A program made the translations under genes and the position numbers. From Carboxylicivirga taeanensis (GTDB lineage: Bacteria > Bacteroidota > Bacteroidia > Bacteroidales > Marinilabiliaceae): 64,000 nucleotides of DNA. Below the pieces are notes generated by a model. That model saw only the letters and a program-made list of their open reading frames with translations, was not told the DNA's origin and ran no database searches. Positions 36,975 to 45,598 of this stretch are shown piece by piece (the first letter of the stretch is position 1; each line of letters begins with the position of its first letter). The stretch spans positions 33,020 through 97,019 of the forward strand of contig NZ_JBPUSJ010000014.1 in the NCBI RefSeq assembly GCF_051851475.1, read 5' to 3'.

Positions 36975-38075
36975 ATGCCAATATACATGGATCGTCACGA
37001 ATTGCCGGGTGTTACCGCTCAAGACGTAGCAGAAGCTCATCAGGAGGATTTGAAGATTCAACACCTGTATGAATGCAAGGCGCTTACCTATTGGTTTGAT
37101 GAGGAACGTCAGACTGCTTTTTGTCTGATTGAGGCACCAAGCAAAAAGGCAGTGATTGAACTGCATCGGAACGCTCATGGATTGATTCCCCATCAAATTA
37201 TTGAAGTAGATAGTGAGCTGGTAGAATCTTTTTTGGGGCGAATTAAAAATTCCGAAAACCTGACGGATATAGCCGAGGGTAGTATCTTCAGGATTATTAT
37301 GGCATTTCAAATTGAGCGCCAGGAGGTGATAGGTGCCTCGTCAACTAAATATAGTTTCCAACTGCCTGCTGCGGCTGAGATGGATCTGATTAAATCATTA
37401 CTGGGTAGTTTTAATGGTCAGGTGGCTGCAAGAGAGGATAAAATGCTGCTTTGCTCATTTACATCTGCAGTGCAGGCCATTCAGTGTGCAGTTGCTATTC
37501 GTAAAGAACTCCTTCACAAGTATAGGGAAGGGACTACGTGTATTGAACTAAAATTTGGACTGTACGGTGATCAAGCAATTAATGGACAGGAGCATTTTTT
37601 CCTGGAATACATTAGCATGGCCAGACATCTTTGTATGATTTCCCGCCATAATGCAATAGTGGTATCTCACTCTGTTCAGGAGCAATGCTTGCAGGAAGAG
37701 GCGTTGTTCCAGACTTTGGCTGATGATCTGAAAGTTTTAAGCCTGGCAGAAGAACGTTTATTGATTCAGCTAACCGAAGTGTTGAATGATTCAATTTATT
37801 TGTCCGGGTTTACAATCAGCGATTTAGCCCAAAAGATGGGTGTTAGTAAATCTCAGCTGTATAGAAACATGGCGACCATTACCGATTTGTCCCCCAGTGA
37901 ATTACTCAAGGAATTTAAGATGTATCGCGCCTTGATACTGATGGAACAACACATTAAAACCATAGCAGAAATTGCCTATGAAACAGGATTTGGAAGTCCC
38001 TCATACTTTTCAAAGTGCTTTAAAAGGCGTTATGGTATTTCCCCATCTGCCTATATTGACTCATTCTCTCGTTGA
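36975..38075 (+). CDS. AraC-family regulator with DUF4242 and cyclase-like domains
   Basis: Cytoplasmic transcription regulator of 366 aa with three parts. Residues 1-75 (MPIYMDRHELPG, AFCLIEAPSKKAVIELHRNAHG) match the DUF4242/SCO4226 family, known from nickel-binding proteins. Residues about 105-235 resemble the C-terminal half of a class III nucleotidyl cyclase domain (SAVQAIQCAVAIRKEL, IELKFGLYGDQ, YISMARHLCMISRHNAIVVS), but lack the metal-binding aspartates, so it is probably a ligand-binding remnant. Residues about 262-366 form two AraC helix-turn-helix motifs (TISDLAQKMGVSKSQLYRNM; IAEIAYETGFGSPSYFSKCFKRRYG). It may control the FAD oxidoreductase and cupin genes behind it. Confidence 0.82.
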   Translation: MPIYMDRHELPGVTAQDVAEAHQEDLKIQHLYECKALTYWFDEERQTAFCLIEAPSKKAVIELHRNAHGLIPHQIIEVDSELVESFLGRIKNSENLTDIAEGSIFRIIMAFQIERQEVIGASSTKYSFQLPAAAEMDLIKSLLGSFNGQVAAREDKMLLCSFTSAVQAIQCAVAIRKELLHKYREGTTCIELKFGLYGDQAINGQEHFFLEYISMARHLCMISRHNAIVVSHSVQEQCLQEEALFQTLADDLKVLSLAEERLLIQLTEVLNDSIYLSGFTISDLAQKMGVSKSQLYRNMATITDLSPSELLKEFKMYRALILMEQHIKTIAEIAYETGFGSPSYFSKCFKRRYGISPSAYIDSFSR

Positions 38076-38208
38076 AGTATTCTGATTAAAAGATTGTAGT
38101 GATACCGATTCATGGCCTTGGTACAATTTTACCAGTCTTTGAACTAAATTTACTAGTTACTTTGTGTCTCTATGTCATACCTTGCCCTTCAAATAAAAGG
38201 ATAAAGCC

Positions 38209-39597
38209 ATGTGTAATTCCGTAAAGAATTTGGAGCCGTCAAAAATTGAGGAATTTAAGGCGAAATTAAGAGGCTTGCTTGTCCGTCCGGATGATGACAG
38301 GTATGAGCATGCCAGAAAGGTGTATAACGCGATGATTGATAAGCATCCCGGTATGATTGCTTACTGTCAGGATGTGACCGACGTGCAGCTTGCCGTTAAT
38401 TTTGCCAGAGATAATGAGTTGCTACTGGCAGTGAGAGGAGGTGGGCATAATGGTGGTGGTCTTGGTATTTGTGATGATGGGTTGGTAATTGATTTATCGA
38501 ACCTAAAGAATGTGAGAGTGGATACCACAGATAATACTGTGCGTGTTGCAGGCGGTAATTTATGGGGCGAAGTCGACCATGTTACGCATTCATATGGCCT
38601 GGCTGTGCCGGCCGGAATTATTTCAACAACAGGGGTCGGCGGTCTGACTCTGGGAGGTGGAGTTGGCTATTTAAGCCGTAAATATGGTTTGACGATTGAT
38701 AATTTGTTAGAGGCTGATATGGTTTTAGCAGATGGCTCACTGATAACTACCAGTCAAGACCTCTATCCTGATTTGTTTTGGGCCATTAGAGGTGGTGGCG
38801 GTAACTTTGGAGTGGTCACATCATTTAAATTTCAGGCGCATCAGCTCTCATCGGTTATTGGTGGTCCTACACTCTGGCCAATTGAACAAACCGAAGAAAT
38901 AATGGAATGGTACGATGGTTTTATACATCAGGCGCCTGAAGACCTTAATGGGTTTATTGCCACTTTGGTTATTCCCGGAGATCCTTTTCCTGCAGAATTA
39001 CACAATAAACAGTTTTGCGGTATTGTTTGGTGTTACACTGGTAATAATAGCAAAGAGTTTGATGACTTATTCAAACCGGTAAGAGCTAAAAAACCGGTAT
39101 TTGAAATGGTTGGAGAGATGCCCTATCCGGCCATTCAAACGCTTTTTGATGGTTTATTGCCTACTGGTTTACAGTTTTACTGGCGGGGGGACTACTTTAA
39201 CGATCTCACGCAAGAGATAAGAGCTGCCCACCGGAAGTTTGGCGCCCGGATACCAACTCCCTTATCCCAAATGCACCTGTACCCATTATCTGGTGCAGCA
39301 AGCAAACCTGGGAAAACTGAAACGCCTTGGGCCTACCGGAATGCCAGATACGCTGGTGTTATTGTTGGGGTTGATCCGGATCCTGCCAATGCGGATACTA
39401 TTACCCGCTGGTGTAAGACCTACTGGGAGGCTTTACATCCCCATTCAGCCGGAGGTTCTTACTCTAACTTTATGATGGAAGAAGGGCAGGAGCGCGTGCA
39501 GGCAAGCTACCAGCACAACTATGCACGTCTGTTGGAGATCAAGAACAAATACGATCCAAAGAACTTATTTAGGGTTAATCAAAACATCAGAACCTAA
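38209..39597 (+). CDS. FAD-linked oxidoreductase with BBE domain
   Basis: Berberine-bridge-enzyme-like flavoprotein of 462 aa. FAD_binding_4 domain about 35-210 with RGGGHNGGGLGICDDGLVIDLS (H in this motif is the usual covalent FAD site), and GVGGLTLGGGVGYLSRKYG. The cysteine that makes the second flavin bond in plant BBE is replaced by Ile (PAGIISTTGVGG), so the flavin would be singly attached. A C-terminal BBE motif is present (SYSNFM, then YARLLEIKNKYDPKNLFRVNQNI). There is no signal peptide, so it is cytoplasmic. It likely oxidises an alcohol or sugar; the substrate is unknown. Confidence 0.87.
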   Translation: MCNSVKNLEPSKIEEFKAKLRGLLVRPDDDRYEHARKVYNAMIDKHPGMIAYCQDVTDVQLAVNFARDNELLLAVRGGGHNGGGLGICDDGLVIDLSNLKNVRVDTTDNTVRVAGGNLWGEVDHVTHSYGLAVPAGIISTTGVGGLTLGGGVGYLSRKYGLTIDNLLEADMVLADGSLITTSQDLYPDLFWAIRGGGGNFGVVTSFKFQAHQLSSVIGGPTLWPIEQTEEIMEWYDGFIHQAPEDLNGFIATLVIPGDPFPAELHNKQFCGIVWCYTGNNSKEFDDLFKPVRAKKPVFEMVGEMPYPAIQTLFDGLLPTGLQFYWRGDYFNDLTQEIRAAHRKFGARIPTPLSQMHLYPLSGAASKPGKTETPWAYRNARYAGVIVGVDPDPANADTITRWCKTYWEALHPHSAGGSYSNFMMEEGQERVQASYQHNYARLLEIKNKYDPKNLFRVNQNIRT

Positions 39598-39777
39598 TCG
39601 TTTTGGTTAATAGCCTGAATTGATGGACTTCTCAGATAATAAATGTGTTGGCAGTTTACTTGTGTTGTAATAGTGTTTTGTGAGTTGGTGTATTTACAAT
39701 GCTAAACTAATTGCTGAGGTTTTTAACCGAACAATTTAATTCAATCAATTATTCATTCATTTTTAAACAACAACATT

Positions 39778-40170
39778 ATGAAAATTGCAAAAGAAAATAT
39801 TCCCGTTAAAATTAATTCACCGGCGGCTATAGCACGACAAAAAACTGGTTTTGGAGATGCAAGTGGATATGGAAAGATCAGCGGCGAGTTTTTTACGCTT
39901 AACGAAGGCACTGATATTTCACCCTTGCTGGCGGGGTTGCACGACGATAAGTGCCAATGCCCCCATTGGGGATATGTGTTGGAGGGTGAAATTAAAGTGG
40001 TTTACACTGATGGCTCAGAAGAAACAGTGGTTGGTGGTGACTTGTTTTATTGGCCGCCCGGACACACTGTTATTGCGCTTAAAACATCAAATATGATATT
40101 GTTTAGTCCGCAAGAAGAACATTCGCATGTAATTGGGCATATCATCAATAAAATGTCGCAGACAGTATAG
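39778..40170 (+). CDS. cupin-domain protein
   Basis: Small cytoplasmic protein of 130 aa with a single cupin barrel (about 45-115). The metal-binding region is seen in CPHWGYVLEGEIKVVY (motif 1, with His in place of the usual first His pair) and GGDLFYWPPGHT (motif 2, His present). It follows the FAD oxidoreductase by 180 bp in the same direction. It may be an accessory or sensory protein of the same small locus; no enzymatic function can be claimed. Confidence 0.78.
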   Translation: MKIAKENIPVKINSPAAIARQKTGFGDASGYGKISGEFFTLNEGTDISPLLAGLHDDKCQCPHWGYVLEGEIKVVYTDGSEETVVGGDLFYWPPGHTVIALKTSNMILFSPQEEHSHVIGHIINKMSQTV

Positions 40171-40316
40171 TAATATCCATCGGTTCATACTAAGTAAATG
40201 CAGAATACCAGCAGGCTGTCTCTCTTTAATCCTTCATTAATGGATTGAAGAAGGGGCGTGTTGGTGTTATTTCAGGCGGGTAGTTGCAGGGGAATAATTT
40301 GAGTACCTGAATTGGA

Positions 40317-41507
40317 TTACCAGTCGAGCAGGCGCCTTTCTCCCTGGAGAGCCTTAATGCCTCCTATCTCTTGCGACACCTCTATAACTCCTTTGTATTC
40401 GCCTTGCTGATTTCTAAGAGCAAAGTATTGAATTAAAACATATTCACCCTTTAATCGAATCCAGAAATCGGCCTGCTCTTTTTCTCCTTTTCTAAACGCT
40501 TCAACTATTTGTTCTACCACATGCACGCTTTCTGGTGGATGGCAATTATTGACCTCGCGGCCGATAATGGCTGTTGTGCGTGGGAAAATCCTTTTTTTGG
40601 GTGATGAAAAATAACAGACTTTATTGTGCTCATCTACAAAGGTAATGTCCACAGGAAGATGGTTAAAAATAAGTTGGATTTGCTCGGCATCTACAAGGCC
40701 TGTGCCCAGGTTAATCTGTTTTCCTTTGAGGTGTGAAGTTACAGAAGAAGCGGTTTCTAATTCTGGTTTAAAATAGGGATAGCCCAACTTAGCAGCTTCA
40801 TGGTTCATTGCTTGCAGTTGATCCTTTTCGATTGTAGAAAGAATGTGGGGAAATAAAATGCGCTCTTCTCTAAACTTAATCGCCAGCATATTAAAAAAAA
40901 TATCACCTACGCATCTGTTAAAGAGTTTGAGTTCGATGTTTGGGTTGCTAAGTGCCTCTATCACAGCTTTAATGTTTCGACGAATATCGTCGTGAAACGA
41001 CCACATTATCTGGAGGCATCGGTAATCAGGCCATGCTGATTCCAGGATTGGGAACATCACATTTTCCTTAATAGTATAATGTTGTATAAATACTTCAAGT
41101 TTTCTAAAGAGCAGAAGCAGCTCCTGCCTAAGTTTTTTATCACCGGGTTGTTTCCCAAAGCGCTTAAAAATTGGGCGGATACTGTCAAGCAACGCCTGCA
41201 TTTCAAGGTTGTTTTGCTCAAGAATACCCAAAAATGACTGACGATTTGGAGCTATGCGATTGTATTCACTAATAGTGGTATGGAAGATGTTCAGTAATTT
41301 GTTGGTTAATACTTTGACATCCTTTATGGCATAGTCCTTTTGCATAACTTCATCAAAAAGAGCTATAAAGTCAGACGGAATAACAGTGGGGATAAATGCC
41401 TTGTTTTGTTCTATAAAAGAATGCGCATTGCCTGTTTCTTGCAGCAACATGGCCAATTCCATTAGTTTCTCGAGGCGTTTGCTTTTCGTGTTAGTAAATT
41501 CAGACAT
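40317..41507 (-). CDS. hemerythrin-PAS protein (second copy)
   Basis: Cytoplasmic protein of 396 aa. A helical N-terminus is followed by a hemerythrin-like four-helix bundle (about 110-245; IQHYTIKENVMFPILE, WSFHDDIRRNI, FREERILFPHIL contain the His/Glu ligand spacing) and a C-terminal PAS domain (about 278-396) with CHPPESVHVVEQIVEAFRKGE. The same layout occurs in the gene at 42077-43324, but this copy lacks a clear DUF438 N-terminus. It is the last gene of the reverse-strand run and lies 37 bp from the preceding one. It probably senses O2 or NO, or binds a cofactor; target unknown. Confidence 0.78.
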   Translation of the reverse strand: MSEFTNTKSKRLEKLMELAMLLQETGNAHSFIEQNKAFIPTVIPSDFIALFDEVMQKDYAIKDVKVLTNKLLNIFHTTISEYNRIAPNRQSFLGILEQNNLEMQALLDSIRPIFKRFGKQPGDKKLRQELLLLFRKLEVFIQHYTIKENVMFPILESAWPDYRCLQIMWSFHDDIRRNIKAVIEALSNPNIELKLFNRCVGDIFFNMLAIKFREERILFPHILSTIEKDQLQAMNHEAAKLGYPYFKPELETASSVTSHLKGKQINLGTGLVDAEQIQLIFNHLPVDITFVDEHNKVCYFSSPKKRIFPRTTAIIGREVNNCHPPESVHVVEQIVEAFRKGEKEQADFWIRLKGEYVLIQYFALRNQQGEYKGVIEVSQEIGGIKALQGERRLLDW

Positions 41508-41544
41508 AGTCTTTTAATGGATAGGTGTTTGTTTTGAATAAGTC

Positions 41545-42072
41545 CTACTTCTGTGCAGAAAGAAAAAAGATGTGGTAGTTACTTTCATCGGTTTTTTGAA
41601 TCCAATGAGCCACCTTTAGGCTAATTGTTTTGTCAAGCAGAGGGGCTGGAATAAATGGAGTATTAACTTTAATTAGTTGCCCGTCTGGTAGTTTTTTTAT
41701 TGCTGCTATAACTTCATGAACAGGTTGTTCACCGCTGTTTAGCATATCGCTGATATCTATTTGCTGGTGCACATGGTCTTCACTAAACCAATCTGGCTTT
41801 TGCCAGTTATAGTGACTGGTTTCTGCATCCTGTATGGTCGTAGTGTCTTGACCTACCTCGGTGCGCAGTTTATTAATAAGTTCCTCAACCTTTAGGCCAC
41901 CTATAACAGCTGCTTGCGATAAGCTGGTAACTTTGGTAATGGTTTTGCGCAGTATCGGGTTTTTGAGCTTTTTAAATGGTGGCGCCAGTGCAATTAGTGA
42001 GTCTTCCAGTTGAGGATATGCTTCCAGTAAATCAAATATTTTGGTTCGAGGTGTAATTATTAATGGGTCCAT
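41545..42072 (-). CDS. DUF1858/DUF2249 domain protein
   Basis: Cytoplasmic protein of 175 aa. Residues about 1-68 match DUF1858 (IITPRTKIFDLLEAYPQLEDSLIALAPPF); residues about 95-175 match DUF2249 (VHEVIAAIKKLPDGQLIKVNTPFIPAPLLDKT). Both families usually co-occur with hemerythrin/DUF438 proteins and Ric in bacteria that face nitric oxide. It begins 4 bp after the stop of the hemerythrin-PAS gene upstream, so translation is likely coupled. Function is unknown beyond this association. Confidence 0.8.
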   Translation of the reverse strand: MDPLIITPRTKIFDLLEAYPQLEDSLIALAPPFKKLKNPILRKTITKVTSLSQAAVIGGLKVEELINKLRTEVGQDTTTIQDAETSHYNWQKPDWFSEDHVHQQIDISDMLNSGEQPVHEVIAAIKKLPDGQLIKVNTPFIPAPLLDKTISLKVAHWIQKTDESNYHIFFLSAQK

Positions 42073-42076
42073 GGTG

Positions 42077-43324
42077 CTATTCTTTTTTGTCGGTGTAGGA
42101 AAGAATTCGTCGCTCGCCCGTTAAAGCCCGATTATCGGTCAAATCCTGCGATACTTCTAGTGTGCCCAGGTATTCTCCGTTTTCATCGTGCAGAGCGAAA
42201 TATTCAATTTTAATGAACTTGCCTTTCATTTGTATCCAGAACGGCGCATGAGAAGCTTTGCCCGATTTGAAGTCTTCCAGTATCTGTTCCACAATATGCG
42301 TGCTGCCAGGTGGGTGGCATAAGCGAACATCACGATTAATGATGGAACGGTTGCGAACGAAAATTCGCTCGCTGCCTTGGGTGAAGTACTTGACTTTATC
42401 ATTTTTGTCTACAAATGTCATATCTAAAGGCACTGTATTTAAAATGGCCATAACTTCTTTTGCAGTAAAGCTTCCTGATGGCAGCTGAATATGACCATCC
42501 GTAGTAAGTCCGGCATCAATTTTTTCACGACTGAGTCCTTCGGGCTGCCATTCTACATCCGGATCGTAGAGGCAAAAACCAAACTCCAGCGTTTGGTTGT
42601 GTATATTCCACCAATCCTCGGTAGTGAGCACATCCATACTCATCGGGAAGAGAATTTCCTCCTCTTTTTGTACCATGTCGATGATTGCCTGCAGGGTTGG
42701 AAAGAACAATAACGGGAGTGCATCTGTTAAATCACTAATAGTTAATTCGGGGGGCTTTAACAGTTCGATACATCCTTTTAATTGTTCCCTTATTTCGTCG
42801 TGTTTGCCCCACATTATCTTGGGAGGGCCGGTTATTTCATTCTTTTCAAGATAGGGAAACACCAGGTATTCTTTTCTTTGGTAGTGCTTGTCAACATCCA
42901 TCAGGGCATTGAAGGAACCTTGAAGGACTAGTAGGTATTGCTTAAACTCTTTGTCAGTTAGTTGGCTGATGGCCTTTAAGAGATTTTGAGCTTTTTCAGC
43001 CTCCTTTTTTAAGGCAATATTCTCTTTTTTAAACACATCAACCGGATGTCCGTCAGGTATTTCTTTAGCGTTTGTCAAGTCAACATTTCCTTCTAATACC
43101 GATCCATGAATATCGCAAAGCTTCAGAACTTCAGACTCGGGCAGTCCTTCCTGAATAAGTTCTTGTTCAACCTCAACCACTTCGCCATAGGGTATGCTCT
43201 TTAGTGTTTCGATGAGCTGGTTTCGCACTGTTTCAGCCGATTCGCCTTCGTGAAGTTTTAGGATTAGAGTTTTTAGCTGCTCTTTTCGATATTTTGAGTT
43301 GTTAATTAATTCGCTCATGATCAA
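42077..43324 (-). CDS. DUF438/hemerythrin/PAS protein (first copy)
   Basis: Cytoplasmic protein of 415 aa with three domains: DUF438 (about 13-82; YRKEQLKTLILKLHEGESAETVRNQLIETL), a hemerythrin bundle (about 125-250; KHYQRKEYLVFPYLE, WGKHDEIREQLKG, KEEEILFPMSMD) and PAS (about 285-405) with CHPPGSTHIVEQILEDFKSGK. It probably senses oxygen, nitric oxide or redox state. A start at 43318 (third codon, MSELINNS) is equally possible. It is the first of three consecutive genes (43324 to 40317) and lies 64 bp after the PepSY gene. Confidence 0.82.
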   Translation of the reverse strand: MIMSELINNSKYRKEQLKTLILKLHEGESAETVRNQLIETLKSIPYGEVVEVEQELIQEGLPESEVLKLCDIHGSVLEGNVDLTNAKEIPDGHPVDVFKKENIALKKEAEKAQNLLKAISQLTDKEFKQYLLVLQGSFNALMDVDKHYQRKEYLVFPYLEKNEITGPPKIMWGKHDEIREQLKGCIELLKPPELTISDLTDALPLLFFPTLQAIIDMVQKEEEILFPMSMDVLTTEDWWNIHNQTLEFGFCLYDPDVEWQPEGLSREKIDAGLTTDGHIQLPSGSFTAKEVMAILNTVPLDMTFVDKNDKVKYFTQGSERIFVRNRSIINRDVRLCHPPGSTHIVEQILEDFKSGKASHAPFWIQMKGKFIKIEYFALHDENGEYLGTLEVSQDLTDNRALTGERRILSYTDKKE

Positions 43325-43388
43325 AGTGTTTGATGGGTTACAATTCTTTTAATCACCCTGTGGAACAGGCTTTTATTCAGAATGCTTC

Positions 43389-44930
43389 TTATCCCAATTT
43401 AACCTTTTTAAATCGTTTTTTCCAGAGCAGGTAGCCACTGATAACGACCATGATGCTTATTAAGCCGGATAATGGCACCAACAGGATGTAGAAGTTACCA
43501 AGCATGAACCTGAAAAAGCGACCTGTGTGAATTTCCAGAGACAGATTCCACAGTGACATGTGTGCTGTTTTGAGAATATTATCTGGCATAGGTGCGAATG
43601 GAACGTTATGGTATAAAGGCAGCGCTCCCTTATCGTAATCAATCAGGTATTGTTCTCCATTCACCCCTTTCAGCAGTCCGGTTATTTTAAAATCGCCTAT
43701 TGGGCGGCCACCTGTGTTTCCAACATAAGCCCTGCCAGTAATGTAATTGTGTATTTGTGGATGTGCCGGATGCCAAAGGAAAAGTCCACTAAAAGAGCCA
43801 ATGAGGTAGGCGCCACTATCGTATGGTTCAAGTACGTTTATACCCATCACACTTACAGGAGGTTGGATGCGAAATCTTTCCAGACTTAGGTCTGTACTTG
43901 TCATTTGAAATAGTCCGTCTGACGTGGCCAAAATAAAGCTTTCGCTTGAAGGGTTATATTTGAGATCCCGAAGTTTATCGTACCAGGGATTTGTTTGATC
44001 CAGGTGAGACCATTTGATGGGAGGCACCTTAGAATACGCAATGGCAATTAAAAGAGGCGGGCGTAAAAACATGCCGGTAAAGAATAAGAGGCTGAGACAA
44101 ATAAACAGCCAGGCACCTGTTTTATTGTGCCATTTGAGCGACCAGCGGTTAACCTGTGCCAATTTGGTCACTGATCTGTTTGCTTTTTTTCTTCTCTTTA
44201 TCCAACCGGGGAAAAGAAAATAGACAATGCCAGAGAGGGACAGAAAGATGGTAATAAGTCCCAGCAGGTCGACAAATAGCTTGCCCGGCAGGCCCATTAT
44301 TTCGCCTGAATGCAACTGCCAGATAGTTTCGAATAGAGATACCTGGTTTTGGTGATGAAGAGGTTCGACTAACTCAATTTTCTCAAGGTTAGTATGAATA
44401 CCATCTGAACGGCCTTTGAATAAGTATGAGCGGTTGAGGGCATATATTGTATCATCAATACTTTCTACTGCAACAAAGCGTTTGATATCCGTATTTATTT
44501 CCAGCTTTTGCCAGACCTGTACTTGCTGGTTAAAGGCATACAGACCAAATTGTGTGGCGGCATACAGGTGACCGTCGCTGCTGCGATGTAAATCAAATAT
44601 TTTTCGGTTATCAGCACCCTTTGGAAACCCGCTATTGAGCGAATGGTACTGTTGAAAGGACGAGTCGCATGCCCACACGCCAACGTTGCCATATATCAGT
44701 ATACTATCGGGCTGGATGATGAGGTTCCCTTTCAGGGCACCATTGTTCCAGTTGGAGTAGTTGAATTCTTTGGGCAGCAAGTTACGCGGGACATCAATAT
44801 TTGAAAATGTTTCGCGATGGTTCATGAATATGCCCGTTACCGCGTAATAAAGCAAAAGGAAAGAAATGATCAATCCGGGCCATTTATGGAGTTTTTTATA
44901 CAGTTTGGCTGCTTTATTTTTTTTGTTCAT
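43389..44930 (-). CDS. PepSY-domain transmembrane protein
   Basis: Inner-membrane protein of 513 aa. An N-terminal helix (about 15-35; LHKWPGLIISFLLLYYAVTGIFMNHRE) with the PepSY_TM WxGL pattern, a periplasmic domain (about 40-205), helices about 213-237 and 268-295, a second periplasmic domain (about 300-465), and a last helix (about 478-505; IVISGYLLWKKRFKK). Relatives act in siderophore or heme/iron reduction and in periplasmic redox. It precedes the hemerythrin-PAS genes in the same direction, and may supply electrons or iron to that system; this is inference. Confidence 0.8.
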   Translation of the reverse strand: MNKKNKAAKLYKKLHKWPGLIISFLLLYYAVTGIFMNHRETFSNIDVPRNLLPKEFNYSNWNNGALKGNLIIQPDSILIYGNVGVWACDSSFQQYHSLNSGFPKGADNRKIFDLHRSSDGHLYAATQFGLYAFNQQVQVWQKLEINTDIKRFVAVESIDDTIYALNRSYLFKGRSDGIHTNLEKIELVEPLHHQNQVSLFETIWQLHSGEIMGLPGKLFVDLLGLITIFLSLSGIVYFLFPGWIKRRKKANRSVTKLAQVNRWSLKWHNKTGAWLFICLSLLFFTGMFLRPPLLIAIAYSKVPPIKWSHLDQTNPWYDKLRDLKYNPSSESFILATSDGLFQMTSTDLSLERFRIQPPVSVMGINVLEPYDSGAYLIGSFSGLFLWHPAHPQIHNYITGRAYVGNTGGRPIGDFKITGLLKGVNGEQYLIDYDKGALPLYHNVPFAPMPDNILKTAHMSLWNLSLEIHTGRFFRFMLGNFYILLVPLSGLISIMVVISGYLLWKKRFKKVKLG

Positions 44931-45153
44931 GCTGTCTGTAATTTTGTTCTTAAAGGCATTAGTTATTCGTTTTGGTATTCTACTGCTTCAGAGGTACCTG
45001 AAACGGACTTCACGTAATTTGATTGCACATACCATTGCAACCTGACAAACCAAAGGAATAAGCTTTCTGAAAGTTTCGTCCCAATTCTTATTTCTCAATT
45101 CGGTTAAAGCGAACTGTATCTTTGGTTTGTACGAGGTGTCACTTGATGTTCAA

Positions 45154-45594
45154 TTACTTTATCAGTCTGTTCAAAACGGCATCGCCCTCAATGATCCGTT
45201 TGGCCAATGATTGAACGGTTTCTTTTTTAACAATGCTGTAAAATTCATCCCTTACTACTTTATATTGTTCGTGTAAAGGACAAGGGTTCTTATCGGTGCA
45301 GTTTTTTAGCCCTATGCCACATTTATGGAAACAGGCATCGCCTTCCATTACATGGATCACTTTGTACAGTGTTAAGGGCTCCTCATTCTCCGAAAAGAAA
45401 AAGCCTCCACCACGCCCTTTCATTGACTCCAGAAGTTTATGTCTGGTTAGCGTTTGCAGTATTTTAGCTGAGAAGGCTTCAGGGGCTTCAATTTCGTTCG
45501 CTATTTCGCCAACTCCCGGGCGCTTTTGCTCCCAGTTGCGTATTTGAACATAGATTAAAGCCCTGATTGCGTATTCGCTACTTTTTGTCAGCAT
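45154..45594 (-). CDS. Rrf2-family transcription regulator (NsrR/IscR-like)
   Basis: DNA-binding regulator of 146 aa. The N-terminal winged helix (about 1-65; LTKSSEYAIRALIYV, FSAKILQTLTRHKLLES) is typical of Rrf2. Cysteines C88, C92, C99 and C105 lie close to where IscR and NsrR hold their Fe-S cluster, so it probably binds a cluster and senses NO or Fe-S status. It starts 4 bp after the stop of ric and is co-transcribed with it. A palindrome at the promoter of this pair is the likely autoregulatory site. Confidence 0.86.
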   Translation of the reverse strand: MLTKSSEYAIRALIYVQIRNWEQKRPGVGEIANEIEAPEAFSAKILQTLTRHKLLESMKGRGGGFFFSENEEPLTLYKVIHVMEGDACFHKCGIGLKNCTDKNPCPLHEQYKVVRDEFYSIVKKETVQSLAKRIIEGDAVLNRLIK

Positions 45595-45598
45595 TGTT

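Noticed and set aside
45117..45124. TATCTTTG promoter-like box on the forward strand
   Set aside because: No forward gene lies downstream; all genes around it are on the reverse strand.
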